Positions 8,340 through 17,235 of a stretch of DNA of 64,000 nucleotides are shown here, piece by piece. Source of the DNA: Pseudomonas brassicacearum (GTDB lineage: Bacteria > Pseudomonadota > Gammaproteobacteria > Pseudomonadales > Pseudomonadaceae). Location: NCBI RefSeq assembly GCF_003732265.1, contig NZ_MOBK01000013.1:165633-229632 (forward strand). The letters are read 5' to 3'. Below the pieces are notes generated by a model. The model was not told the DNA's origin. It saw only the letters and a list, made by a program, of their open reading frames with translations, and searched no databases. Numbering within the stretch: the first letter of the stretch is position 1; every line of letters starts with the position of its first letter. Position numbers and translations under genes: made by a program.

Positions 8340-8906
8340 ATGTTCCGCCGTCTCGCTGTACTGGCCGTGGCCGCGCTGCTCAGCGCCTGCGCCGCCAACC
8401 AGGTCAATCATGACTTTGACGCCAGCCGCGATTTTGCCGCCTACCGCAGCTGGAGCTGGAAAGAACCCGCCCTGCAATACCGCCCGGATGATCCGCGGAT
8501 CAAGAGTGACCTGACTGAACAACGCATCCGCGAATCGGTGACCGATCAGCTTGATCAGCGTGGCTTGCGTCCAGCCGCCAGCGGCACCCGGGGCGATTTG
8601 AACGTACAGACTTATCTGATCGTCGAAGAGCGCCAGCAACAAGTCACCACCAGCTATGGCGGCGGTTATGGCAACCCCTGGAACGGTTACTGGGGCGCGC
8701 CGATGTACAACGAAACCCGCAACGTCACCTACAAAGTGGCGACCATCCAGATCGACCTGCTCGACGGCAAGGACGGCAAACTGGTGTGGCGCGGCAGCGA
8801 CGAGCAACTGCTCAGCGGCTCGCCGAACCCGTCGGATCGCAGCAATGCGATCCACGAAACCGTGACGCGCATCCTCGCCAACTACCCACCGAAGCTGACT
8901 CACTAA
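8340..8906 (+). CDS. DUF4136 lipoprotein, second of a tandem pair
   Basis: This 188-residue protein has a signal peptide with lipobox LSAC. Its domain matches the preceding gene: FAAYRSWSWKEP, LDQRGLRPA, a Gly/Tyr/Trp-rich stretch (about 105-125) and VATIQIDLLDGKDGKLVWRGS. It clearly arose by duplication, although the two copies have diverged. CCGGAG precedes ATG 8340. A TGTGGATAA nonamer lies in the 53-base gap between the two genes (8291-8299). Function unknown. Confidence 0.8.
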   Translation: MFRRLAVLAVAALLSACAANQVNHDFDASRDFAAYRSWSWKEPALQYRPDDPRIKSDLTEQRIRESVTDQLDQRGLRPAASGTRGDLNVQTYLIVEERQQQVTTSYGGGYGNPWNGYWGAPMYNETRNVTYKVATIQIDLLDGKDGKLVWRGSDEQLLSGSPNPSDRSNAIHETVTRILANYPPKLTH

Positions 8907-8920
8907 CACCACCGATCCAA

Positions 8921-9010
8921 TGTGGGAGCGGGCTTGCTCGCGAAGGCGGACTAACATCCAACAAATATGCTGGATGTAATGGCCTCTTCGCGAGCAAGCC
9001 CGCTCCCACA
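8921..9010. repeat. REP/BIME inverted pair
   Basis: Left head TGTGGGAGCGGGCTTGCTCG and the mirrored right head CGAGCAAGCCCGCTCCCACA flank a short loop region. This is the GGGCTT subtype, and the pair separates the DUF4136 genes from tadG. Confidence 0.9.
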
Positions 9011-9125
9011 TTTTGATTTGTGGTGTTTTTGCTGGCGAGTTGCCAGCAGTCTGTCCAAGCCTTGTCTACACTGCTCTTCACGATCGGAGAAAGCCCCCGG
9101 CGGTGCACCGGCAAAGGAGTGCGCG

Positions 9126-10967
9126 ATGTCTCCCCGCTTGCAGTTTCGTGGACCGGCCCGGCAACGGGGGGCGATTGGTTTGATGGCCGCGCTGACCTTG
9201 GCGATGGCGCTGGTGTTCTTGCTGGTGGTGATCGACAGCGGTCGGCTCTACCTGGAAAAACGCAACCTGCAACGGGTCGCCGACATGGCCGCGCTCGAAG
9301 CCGCCACACGGGGCGGTGACTGTTTGGCCGGCACATCCGCCGTCACCTACGCCACCGCCAGCGCCCAACGCAATGGTTTCGCCATCCCCAGCGCCGGGCG
9401 CGCCCTGGCCGTTGCCTGTGGCGTGGTGAACGTGAGCGCCGGCAATATTCGGGTGTTCGCGGCTGACGCGAGCAAAAGCGAAGCAATCCAGGTAATCGCC
9501 AGCCATGTGGTGCCGCAAAGTCTGGTCGGTGGTCTCGGTGCGATGTTCGGCGGCGCCCCTGCCAACTCGACCATTAACCTGAGCGCCACGGCCGTCGCGG
9601 GTGTTGCGGGGCCGCCGGTGGCCCAACTGAGTATTCGCAGCACCCTGGCGGACGTTAATTTGTTGAACGGCATTATGTCCGGCTTGAGCGGTGCGCCTAT
9701 CAACCTGACAGTCGCAAGCTGGAACGGTTTGGTCGCCGCCAACATCAACCTGCTCAAGTTCATGGATCAACTCGCTATCGATCTGCAGGTCACCGCCGGT
9801 GACTACACGCAACTGCTCGGTGCCGACGCCACTGTGGGCCAATTGCTGCGAGCCGCCGCGACGGTAGCCCAGGCCAACGGCGCGACGGCGGACGTACAGA
9901 CTGGTCTGAATGGGCTGGCCAACACCGTCGTCAACCCGCTCAAAGTGCATTTGGGTGACATCTTGCAGTTGCAAACGGGCAGTACCGCGTCCGGTCTGAA
10001 CGCCAACGTGAATGCCTTTCAACTGGTACAGGCGTTTATCGAACTGGGCAACAGCAAGAGTGCGGTGACTGGCACGCTTCCAGTGAGTTTGCTGGGGCTC
10101 GGCCTCGGGGCCACGGCAAATATCAAAGTGATCGAGCCGCCGCAGTTGTCGGTGGTCGGTAACCCGGCCTTGGCAAAACTGGCGCCTTTGGGGGCCAATC
10201 GAATCTATGTGCGCACTGGGCAGGTCCGGGTATTGGTGAGCCTGGATTTGTCGTTGGTCACCAGCCTGGCCAGTGTAGTGCCGGGCATCCTGTCCGTTGT
10301 CGTCGCGCCGCTAGGACTCGATCTGCGCGTATTGCCCAATCCCAATCTGGACATCAGTCTTGAAGCCGGTGGCGGCAGCAGTTACGTCACCGACTACACC
10401 TGCGCCAGCGAGACCAATAAAAGCCTGACCGCCTTCACCACCACCACGGTGGCTGAGTTACGGGTCGGGCGGGTCAATTCGGATTGGGCCTCCTCAACGG
10501 CACCTCTGAGCGTCACGCCCTTCACCTTGCTCGATATCCGGCACGCCGGCGTGCCCTTTTCCGGCGGTGGTGCTGAACTCAGGATCGACAGCCCCGTCGT
10601 ACCGACCAGCGCATCAACCACGTTCATCAACCCGCCGAAAGTCGGGCTGGCCCCCTCCAATCCGCCTTACACCTTGACCGCCACCAATGCGATCTCCGGT
10701 TTGTCGCAAGCGATCAATCCCTTGCCATTGATTGTCCACACGCCGTCATTCAGTCCCGGCTTCCTGTTACAGGTTGTGTTCGACCTGCTGAACTCGCTGC
10801 TCACCGGCGTGTTTTCGTTGTTGACGACAACGCTGAACTCGATCCTCAGCCCGCTACTGGACAACCTGCTCAACACCGTCCTGAAAACCCTAGGGATCGA
10901 GGTCGGGAAAATTCAGGTCGGCGCCAACCTCAGCTGTCACTCCGGTCGTGCATCACTGCTGCTCTGA
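9126..10967 (+). CDS. tadG: TadG-like Flp pilus assembly protein
   Basis: This 613-residue protein has a TadG-like start: basic residues, then RGAIGLMAALTLAMALVFLLVVIDSGRLYLEKRNLQ (about 14-50), the anchor typical of Tad-type Flp assembly proteins. The long remainder is predicted to lie in the periplasm. The C-terminal region has many leucine/threonine-rich hydrophobic stretches. I placed the start at ATG 9126 because GGAG and the TadG signature follow; the open frame upstream is REP-derived. In P. aeruginosa the tadG gene lies between pprB and the tadD operon; here it sits on the other side of pprA. Its 3' end overlaps pprA by 31 bases, convergently. Confidence 0.82.
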   Translation: MSPRLQFRGPARQRGAIGLMAALTLAMALVFLLVVIDSGRLYLEKRNLQRVADMAALEAATRGGDCLAGTSAVTYATASAQRNGFAIPSAGRALAVACGVVNVSAGNIRVFAADASKSEAIQVIASHVVPQSLVGGLGAMFGGAPANSTINLSATAVAGVAGPPVAQLSIRSTLADVNLLNGIMSGLSGAPINLTVASWNGLVAANINLLKFMDQLAIDLQVTAGDYTQLLGADATVGQLLRAAATVAQANGATADVQTGLNGLANTVVNPLKVHLGDILQLQTGSTASGLNANVNAFQLVQAFIELGNSKSAVTGTLPVSLLGLGLGATANIKVIEPPQLSVVGNPALAKLAPLGANRIYVRTGQVRVLVSLDLSLVTSLASVVPGILSVVVAPLGLDLRVLPNPNLDISLEAGGGSSYVTDYTCASETNKSLTAFTTTTVAELRVGRVNSDWASSTAPLSVTPFTLLDIRHAGVPFSGGGAELRIDSPVVPTSASTTFINPPKVGLAPSNPPYTLTATNAISGLSQAINPLPLIVHTPSFSPGFLLQVVFDLLNSLLTGVFSLLTTTLNSILSPLLDNLLNTVLKTLGIEVGKIQVGANLSCHSGRASLLL

Positions 10968-13705
10968 TCATCCAATGCAACCGGCAGCTCGATGCAAAAC
11001 CGTGCACCCTCCACCGAGTTGCGAACGCTCAGGCGTCCGCCCATGTTCTCGACGATGCCGTAGCTCACCGACAACCCCAACCCCGTGCCGATGCCGACCG
11101 GTTTGGTGGTGAAGAACGGTTCGAAAATTTTCTCCATCAACCGCGGATCAATGCCGCCGCCATTGTCCTCGACCCACAGTCGCACCGACTGCTTGTCCCG
11201 TTCGGCGTACACCGAAATCCACGGCTTGAACTCGCGGTCGGCCTCGCGTTTGCTCAGCAGCGCATCCCGGGCGTTGACCATCAGGTTGATCAACACTTGC
11301 TCCAGCTGATCGACGTAGCCGCGCACCTGCACGTCAAAACCGGTCTCGCTGACGCGAAGTTCAACGCCTTTGCCGCGCATGCCTTCGCCCAGCAGCGACA
11401 GCGTGCCCTCGATGGCCTGTGCCGGGTTGAACGGATGCTGTTCGATCTCCGAACGGCGACCAAACACCCGCATGTGATCCACCACCCGCGCGGCGCGCTG
11501 GACCTGTGAATCGATGCGGTTGAGCTTGTCGGTCAGGTAGTCGATCTGCACTTCGCCCGTGCTCAGGCGCTTGAGTACATTGACGATGGCCATGCGCATC
11601 ACGTTCAGCGGCTGATTGATTTCGTGGGCCAGGCCGGTGGCCATTTCGCCGAGGGTGGCCATTTTCGCGCTCTGCGTGAGCTGCTGCTGCGAGCGCCGGA
11701 CTTCGGTGTTATCGCGGCCGACCGCCTGAATTTCCAGCAGGTGCCCTTGGTCATCGAACACCCCGCGATCCGACCAGACCCACCACGCGTGCTCCCGGCC
11801 GGGCAGTTGCAGGTTGATTTCCGCGGTGCTCACCGGGAATTCCGGGCTCAGTTGACTGAGCCGCTGCACGAACGCCTCGCGCTGTTCGTCCGACATCCAT
11901 TGGCCCAGATTCACCCCGGGCAATTGGTCGGGCTGGCATTCCAGATAGGTCGCCAACGGCCGATTGCCGAAGGTCAGCGTCAGGTCCGGGCGATACCGGC
12001 AAATCATCGCTGGCGAATCCTCCACCAGAATCCGGTAGCGCTCTTCACTCTGTTTTACCTGTTCGGCGGCCAGGGTCGCTTCGGTGACGTCCAGCCACAA
12101 GCCGACGGCTTCCACCGGCAGGCCGAGGTCGTCGCGCAGCAGCTTGGCCTCGTCGAGCAGCCAGTGGTAATCGCCGCGATGGTCGCGCAGTCGGTAACGG
12201 GCACGCACCGAGCCTTCGCGCAGCAACTGCCGGGTGCGCTCGAAATACTGATCGCGGTCCAGCGGGTGAATACGTTCGATCAAGGCCCCGGCGCTGCAAT
12301 CGGCGAGGGTCAGCCCGAGCAGTGGCAACAGGCTGTCGCTGAAAAAGGTCGGTTGCAGCGCGCCTTCGACGTAGCGCTGCACGTAGATCACCGCGGGTGA
12401 GCTGGCGATCAGATTGTCCAGCCGCGCATGGGCGGTGGCGGCGTTCTGTTCCTGGTTCTTGATGTCGCTGATGTCGAGCATGAAACCGACCAAACGCCGC
12501 TGTTTGCCGGCGCCCAGGGCCTGGCCTTGCAGGCGATACCAGATCGGCGTTTGTGTTGATTCGGGTCGGTGCAGGCGTACACACAGCAACAACGGGGTGC
12601 CGGCGTCCTGCAAATCCTGCAGGCGACTGCGCAGTTCTTCGCGGTCGGCGGGGTGGATGTGGTCGAGCCATTCGCTCAGCGGTAATTGCGTGCTCGTCAG
12701 GTTCAGCACACTGGCGAGCGACGGCGCCAATTGCACCTCGGCGCTGTCGCTGAACACTTCCCACCAACCGGTGCCGAGCAATCCTTGCAGCGACTCCAGC
12801 CGCTCCAGTTGCAATTGATGACGATGCTCGCGCAGGCGTTCCAGCAGCGGGCTGGCCAGCGAAGCGCAGAGTTGCAACCAGTCGCTGTCGTTGAGGTCCG
12901 GGGCACGTTGCTGCGCCGTATAGACACCGCAGAGTAACCAGGCAACCACGCCGTGGGCATCGTAATAGGGCACCGCCAAGCCGTCGGCATGCCCGAAGAT
13001 GTCTTGCAGGCGCGGGTGTGCGGCGGGCGTCAGGTGTTGTGCGGCCGAGCCGTTCAAACTGTCGAGCCCGGTGCCCAGGCGCTGAGCGTTTTGCCACAGC
13101 TTCGGCGCATCGAGGGCGGCGTAGTGCTGATGAATTTGCCAGCCCTGTGCCTGCTCATCGAGCAACGCCACCGCGATGCACGGGATGTGAAAACGTTGCG
13201 CCAGCACCTGCAGCTGATCCAGCAACACATCGGGAAGGCGCGCCAGGCTGCACAGGCGCAGCTGTTCGCTGATCTTCGCCGCGAGTAACTGATTGTGTTC
13301 GCGGCTGCGCGATTGTCGGCGCTCGAGCAACACGTCGCCGATGTCGAGCAACTGCAACAACCAGTTTTTTTCCACCGGTTGGACCCAGCCGCGCAGGTGC
13401 AGCGGTTGGCCGCTGACGGTGTAGAAGTCCAGGTCCAGGGTCTGTCCCTGCCAGTCGGCGGGCACGCCTTCGACCGCGAGGCTGCTGTGAGGCATGAGGT
13501 AATCCACCAGCAGCGGAGACTGCGCGGCTGGAATCTGTTGGGCCAGCATATGCCGCAGCGGTCCGGTCTGATGAATCACCCGGCCTTCGGCATCCAGGTA
13601 CAACTGCAAGCCGACACTCTGCACGCACAGGGTGTCGGGCATGGCCACAGGTTGTGGTGGATGGCGGTTCAGCAGACGGCCGAACAGTTTGTCGCCGGAA
13701 CTCAA
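10937..13705 (-). CDS. pprA: PAS-domain sensor histidine kinase PprA
   Basis: This 922-residue kinase fits PprA, the sensor that works with PprB to control the Flp pilus and other adhesins. It has an N-terminal PAS-like region, a GAF-like region (about 160-290) and three PAS/PAC modules between about 300 and 670. The HisKA block carries LAHEINQPLN (His near 692), followed by HATPase boxes INLMVNARDAL, VEDNGGGI and GTGLGLS. No transmembrane segment is seen, so the sensor is probably cytoplasmic. The predicted start is TTG 13705, overlapping the stop of the TadE-like gene (TTGA). An ATG at 13642 is an alternative but lacks a ribosome site. The assignment to PprA rests on its location beside pprB and fppA. 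Confidence 0.88.
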   Translation of the reverse strand: MSSGDKLFGRLLNRHPPQPVAMPDTLCVQSVGLQLYLDAEGRVIHQTGPLRHMLAQQIPAAQSPLLVDYLMPHSSLAVEGVPADWQGQTLDLDFYTVSGQPLHLRGWVQPVEKNWLLQLLDIGDVLLERRQSRSREHNQLLAAKISEQLRLCSLARLPDVLLDQLQVLAQRFHIPCIAVALLDEQAQGWQIHQHYAALDAPKLWQNAQRLGTGLDSLNGSAAQHLTPAAHPRLQDIFGHADGLAVPYYDAHGVVAWLLCGVYTAQQRAPDLNDSDWLQLCASLASPLLERLREHRHQLQLERLESLQGLLGTGWWEVFSDSAEVQLAPSLASVLNLTSTQLPLSEWLDHIHPADREELRSRLQDLQDAGTPLLLCVRLHRPESTQTPIWYRLQGQALGAGKQRRLVGFMLDISDIKNQEQNAATAHARLDNLIASSPAVIYVQRYVEGALQPTFFSDSLLPLLGLTLADCSAGALIERIHPLDRDQYFERTRQLLREGSVRARYRLRDHRGDYHWLLDEAKLLRDDLGLPVEAVGLWLDVTEATLAAEQVKQSEERYRILVEDSPAMICRYRPDLTLTFGNRPLATYLECQPDQLPGVNLGQWMSDEQREAFVQRLSQLSPEFPVSTAEINLQLPGREHAWWVWSDRGVFDDQGHLLEIQAVGRDNTEVRRSQQQLTQSAKMATLGEMATGLAHEINQPLNVMRMAIVNVLKRLSTGEVQIDYLTDKLNRIDSQVQRAARVVDHMRVFGRRSEIEQHPFNPAQAIEGTLSLLGEGMRGKGVELRVSETGFDVQVRGYVDQLEQVLINLMVNARDALLSKREADREFKPWISVYAERDKQSVRLWVEDNGGGIDPRLMEKIFEPFFTTKPVGIGTGLGLSVSYGIVENMGGRLSVRNSVEGARFCIELPVALDDQSSSDARPE

Positions 13706-14142
13706 AATTGCAGACTCGAACTGGCGCTGAGGGTAGCCGGCAGATTGGGCACCGAGCCGATCCCCGGCAGCACCAGAAACGGCACCACCTGGTTGAGCTT
13801 GGTGGTGGGGTAATTGATTTGCACCTTCAGCACTCCGCCGACAAAGGAGATGGTGGAATCGGTGGCGGCATTGAAGTTCAGTGCGGCAGGAATCCAGGCC
13901 AGCTGCCGGGTCAGTTCGGCTGCAGCAGTCGCTTGCACCACGGTTGCGTAACCGGGTGCGCTGGGGTCCACCGCCACGCTGCGGCGCACCGCTTCAGCAG
14001 TCGACTGATTGAACGACTGCATCAGCAACAGCGGCAAGCTGTAGCTCACGATTCCATAGAACACGGCGAAAAAGAGCACGAACACCAGGGCGAACTCAAT
14101 CGCAACGGCGCCTTTTTGCTTGCGGGGGAGGCTTGATTTCAT
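13702..14142 (-). CDS. TadE/TadF-like pseudopilin
   Basis: This 146-residue protein carries the TadE-type N-terminus: a basic leader (KSSLPRKQKG) followed by AVAIEFALVFVLFFAVFYGIV. That is a prepilin-like site cleaved after Gly with Glu at +5, and a single hydrophobic helix. FppA encoded next door is the expected peptidase. It corresponds in position to the TadF/TadE gene beside fppA in P. aeruginosa. ATG 14142 is chosen over the GTG at 14166, since AGGG lies upstream only of the former. It ends in a four-base overlap with pprA and is probably co-transcribed with it. Confidence 0.83.
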   Translation of the reverse strand: MKSSLPRKQKGAVAIEFALVFVLFFAVFYGIVSYSLPLLLMQSFNQSTAEAVRRSVAVDPSAPGYATVVQATAAAELTRQLAWIPAALNFNAATDSTISFVGGVLKVQINYPTTKLNQVVPFLVLPGIGSVPNLPATLSASSSLQF

Positions 14143-14217
14143 GAGTGCGTCTACCCTGACTGACACAGCGTGATATCAGCATAGAATCATTCAGCCATAA
14201 CGGATGTTTTTTACCGA

Positions 14218-14688
14218 ATGCAAAGCCTTGTTTTATTGATCTGGCTGGCGCTTTGCGCGGCACAGGATGCTCGGGAAAAGCACATCGCCAACAGCCTGAC
14301 CCTCGGCGCAGGTGCGTTGGCGCTGACTTGGCTGCTGTGGACCGACACCACCTGGCTGGGCGCCGAGGCCGCGCAGGGCGGTTGGGCGTTGTTGCTGGCG
14401 CTGGCCTTCACCTTGCCCGGTTATGCGCTGCGTCGCATGGGCGCAGGCGATGTAAAACTGATGGGCGCCCTGGGGCTTGCGACGGACGGTATGCACCTGC
14501 TGGGCAGCTTTATCGGCGCCGCGCTGGCGAGCATTTTATGGCTGCTGGTGGCGCCAAGAGTCTGGCTTCATTTGGGTCAAGGGCTTAGGGCTCGTCTTCG
14601 CTACCTGGAGCCGGGAGTGTCAAGGAAGCAGCCATTTGCGCCCTTTGTGCTGGTGGGGTTGTTGTTCACGTTCGCCTGGATTCACTAG
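14218..14688 (+). CDS. fppA: Flp prepilin peptidase FppA/TadV
   Basis: This is a 156-residue A24-family aspartyl peptidase of the inner membrane, with no N-terminal methylase-type domain, as usual for TadV/FppA. The two catalytic aspartates are visible in QDARE (about 16-18) and in the GAGDVKLMGALG motif (about 77-88). Several hydrophobic segments follow. It cleaves Flp and the TadE/F pseudopilins after glycine. It lies divergently from the TadE-like gene with a 75-base gap and 102 bases before pprB. Confidence 0.92.
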   Translation: MQSLVLLIWLALCAAQDAREKHIANSLTLGAGALALTWLLWTDTTWLGAEAAQGGWALLLALAFTLPGYALRRMGAGDVKLMGALGLATDGMHLLGSFIGAALASILWLLVAPRVWLHLGQGLRARLRYLEPGVSRKQPFAPFVLVGLLFTFAWIH

Positions 14689-14790
14689 TCGCCCGCTCTA
14701 TGTACAGAGTCAAAAAGTGCGTCTACTTTCAAATCACTGGTTGTACAGCCTCGGGCTGTCGGTACAGGAGCGGTCAGCGTTGGCCTGAGC

Positions 14791-15582
14791 ATGGAGTGGC
14801 GCGTGAATAAGTTTACGTCTGCGATAAAAATCCTGGTGGTCGATGATCAGCCTTTGATCGTGGAGGAGCTGTGCGAATTCCTCGAGAGCAAGGGCTATGG
14901 CTGTATTCCGTGTGGGTCTGGCCAGCAGGCGATCGAGCGTTTTGAGGAGGATCTGGATATCGGTCTGGTGCTGTGTGATTTGCAGATGCCTGGGCTGGAC
15001 GGGATTGAGCTGGTTCAGGCGTTGCAGCGGTTGTCCGGCAAGCACCGGGCGTTTGAGGCGATCATGCTGACGGGGCGCGCGGACAAGCAGGATGTGATCA
15101 AGGCGCTGCGGGCCGGGTTTGCTGATTACTATCAGAAGCCGGTCGATCTGGGTGAGTTGCTGGAAGGGGTTCAGCGTCAGGAAGTGGCGTTGCATGAGCG
15201 GCAGAAAAATCTGCAACTGGGGCATTTGAATCAGAAGTTGCAGTACCTTTCCGAGTCGATCGATGATTTGTATCAGGATCTGGATAAGGTTCGACGTGGG
15301 CCTCAGGCGGATGTTGGCGATGCTGAGGTCAGTGATGTGGATCGGGTGGAGATGCCGGCGATTTTCAATCAGTTGTCGCCTCGTCAGTTGGATGTGGCGC
15401 GGTTGGTGGGCAAGGGGCAGACCAATTATCAGATTGCCTGTGAGCTTGGGATTACCGAGAACACGGTGAAGCTGTATGTATCGCAGGTGTTGCGTTTGAC
15501 GCATATGCATAACCGGACGCAGTTGGCGTTGGCGTTGTCGCCCAGCAGTTCCGGGATGCGCCAGCGGGTTACGGCTCACTGA
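14791..15582 (+). CDS. pprB: Response regulator PprB (receiver plus LuxR-type HTH)
   Basis: This 263-residue regulator has a receiver domain (about 12-130) with the acidic pair VVDDQ, the phosphoacceptor Asp 63 in LCDLQMPG and the conserved Lys in YQKPVD. A helical linker follows, then a LuxR-type HTH (LSPRQLDVARLVGKGQTNYQIACELGITENTVKLY, about 195-230). In P. aeruginosa PprB activates the flp-tad-rcp genes and other biofilm functions. It is next to fppA and near pprA. The start at ATG 14791 gives a slightly longer N-terminus than GTG 14803; both are plausible. Confidence 0.9.
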   Translation: MEWRVNKFTSAIKILVVDDQPLIVEELCEFLESKGYGCIPCGSGQQAIERFEEDLDIGLVLCDLQMPGLDGIELVQALQRLSGKHRAFEAIMLTGRADKQDVIKALRAGFADYYQKPVDLGELLEGVQRQEVALHERQKNLQLGHLNQKLQYLSESIDDLYQDLDKVRRGPQADVGDAEVSDVDRVEMPAIFNQLSPRQLDVARLVGKGQTNYQIACELGITENTVKLYVSQVLRLTHMHNRTQLALALSPSSSGMRQRVTAH

Positions 15583-15609
15583 TTTTCCTCCGCTGCACAC
15601 TGTTTGACC

Positions 15610-16403
15610 TGTGGGAGCGAGCCTGCTCGCGATGGCGTCCTCACATCCGACCAATTTCTCCCAGATGTACCCGGATTAAACTGTGGGAGCTGGCTTGCCT
15701 GCGATGGCGTCCTGACAGGCGACCAATCTCTATCAGATGTACTCAGATCAAACTGTGGGAGCGAGCCTGCTCGCGATGGCGTCCTGACAGACGACCATTC
15801 TCTTCCTCGGTGTACATATCCATTCCTGCGGTAACGGCCACTAATGGTTCCGCCCTTACGGCGTGTCACTTTGGCAAACGCCCCAAAGTAACCAAAGGTC
15901 TCGCCCCGAGCGTCCGGCCCCTCGCTTAGGCTCGGCGTTCCTTCGCTCCGGTATCCATCCGGGGACACTGCCCTCCGGTCTGCTTCGCTACGACCTACAT
16001 GCAGCGTGTTCGACTGCGTCGAACGGCGCTGCGCGCCACTCCCCGGATGCACACCTCCACTCAGCCTCCCGAAGGGGCGGGCAGATCAAAAGCGGCAGGC
16101 GAGCTAACGCTCGGCCTGTTGAGTGGTGAGGAGCAAGGGCTGTACGCCGATCAATTGTAGGAGCCTGGCTTGCCAGCGATGGCGGCCTGACAGCCGACCA
16201 ATCTCCATCAGATGTACTCAACTCAAAATGTGGGAGCGGGCTTGCTCGCGAAGACTGCCTCACAGCTAACCAATCCCCATCAGATGTACCCAATCCAATT
16301 GTGGGAGCGAGCCGGCTCCGGGCGGCGTTCCGACGAAGGCGATTTAACATTCAACATCAATGTTGTCTGACCTACCGCTTTCGCGAGCAGGCTCGCTCCC
16401 ACA
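15610..16403. repeat. Array of direct REP-containing repeats, about 72-bp period
   Basis: Units begin at 15610, 15682, 15754, 16156, 16229 and 16300, all in the same orientation. Spacings are 72, 72, then 73 and 71. Each has a TGTGGGAGC..GCGATGGCG REP head followed by a linker resembling CGACCAATCTCTATCAGATG. The last unit is followed by a mirrored REP head ending at 16403. Three units lie left and three right of an unrelated element at about 15815-16150. No gene is present; the open frames here only translate REP sequence. Single-orientation tandem REPs differ from the usual inverted pairs elsewhere in this window. Confidence 0.85.
15815..16150. repeat. Probable dispersed element splitting the REP array
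   Basis: This stretch has a different composition from its flanks. It includes CACTTTGGCAAACGCCCCAA, then AAGTAACCAAAGGTCTCGCC, blocks ending ATCCGGGGACACTGCC, and GGAGTGGCGCGCAGCG (read on the minus strand). I recall nearly identical sequence from many intergenic regions of fluorescent pseudomonads, so I take it as a non-coding dispersed repeat. That is recall, not a search. A minus-strand frame encodes ETFGYFGAFAKVTRRKGG, often annotated as a small hypothetical protein. Boundaries are approximate. Confidence 0.55.
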
Positions 16404-16425
16404 GGAGATTGGGGGTTGCTGGGGA

Positions 16426-16803
16426 TTAGCGGTGCGGCATGGACTTGGGTATTTCGAGGTTGTCCATCATCCGGTTCGCGGCCAGTTCGGCGAGCATGAC
16501 GATTTGCTGGATGGCCATTGCCGTATTGCGATGCGGGCCTTCCAGGTGAGCGGCGAAATCGCCGGCCATAACGCTGGCCTGGGCCAGGGATTCACAGGTG
16601 TGGGCCAGCAGGTCTTCGTCTTTGAGGTCCGGTGCAAGCATGAACATGGTGCTGGGTTTGCGGGTGGGTGGTGATTTAAGGGCCGCGGGGTTGAGGTAGT
16701 GATTCAGCGCGCGTTCGGCGGCGTCGTGGAATTTTTTGGAATCGACGGATTCGTAGGGGGAAACGTCGTCGGTTTCCGGGGGATTTGGTGTTTCTTTGAA
16801 CAT
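16426..16803 (-). CDS. DUF6124 (DUF3077-like) family protein
   Basis: This 125-residue soluble protein starts MFKETPNPPETDDVSPYESVDSKK, a beginning that I recognise from a Pseudomonas-specific family often annotated DUF3077/DUF6124. The rest is helical (AAERALNHYLNP, then LLAHTCESLAQASVMAGDFAAHLEGP). The start at 16803 is the conserved Met of the family. Its function is not known. It is inserted between the REP array and the DUF3613 gene, inside the pilus locus, but is probably not a pilus gene. Confidence 0.78.
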   Translation of the reverse strand: MFKETPNPPETDDVSPYESVDSKKFHDAAERALNHYLNPAALKSPPTRKPSTMFMLAPDLKDEDLLAHTCESLAQASVMAGDFAAHLEGPHRNTAMAIQQIVMLAELAANRMMDNLEIPKSMPHR

Positions 16804-17235
16804 GGTGAGACTCCAAGTAAATTGTGGAGCTGCCACTGATCGCTGCGACGCGATTTGAAGGAGGCAGCTGTACGCGGGGTCGCAGACCGAGCTACTTGGT
16901 AAACCCGGCATACCCGAAGGTATCCCGCGCACAGCCACCATAAAACCAATCGACAATCTATGAAGGAGAGTCGATTGAGGACGGTGATTATGCACCAAGT
17001 AAGCTAAGACGGACTGCGACGCCCGGTCGCTGAATTTGCAGCGACACCCAAAGCCTACCCATTTCCCGTCTGACCCAACAACCGACACAACCTGTCGGAA
17101 TCCCCCTCAAAAACCGTCCCGGCTGTAGGACCAGCGCAAAATTTTCAGACTGATCTCACTCGAAATGTGGGAGCGACGGTGCGACGATTCGACCTGCTCG
17201 CGAAGACGGCAGCTCAGACACAAAAAAATCAAAAC
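16804..17235. other. Intergenic region, no gene seen
   Basis: About 430 bases separate the DUF6124 gene from the DUF3613 gene. It should hold the DUF6124 promoter. It also carries one REP variant copy at 17166-17209. I see no coding signature, RNA gene or terminator. Confidence 0.6.
17166..17209. repeat. REP variant with internal insert (single copy)
   Basis: TGTGGGAGCGACGGTGCGAC followed by GATTCGACCTGCTCGCGAAG. Compared with the standard REP head, about 15 bases (ACGGTGCGACGATTC) are inserted between GAGCG and the ACCTGCTCGCGAA half. Confidence 0.75.

Noticed and set aside
15576..16052. A 158-residue minus-strand frame across the repeat region
   Set aside because: It translates three REP units and part of the dispersed element, has RAGSLPQ-type repeats, and no ribosome site; treated as non-coding.
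15610..16403. Tandem repeats as a CRISPR array
   Set aside because: The repeats have REP palindromes, the linkers are similar to each other rather than unique spacers, and no cas gene lies nearby.
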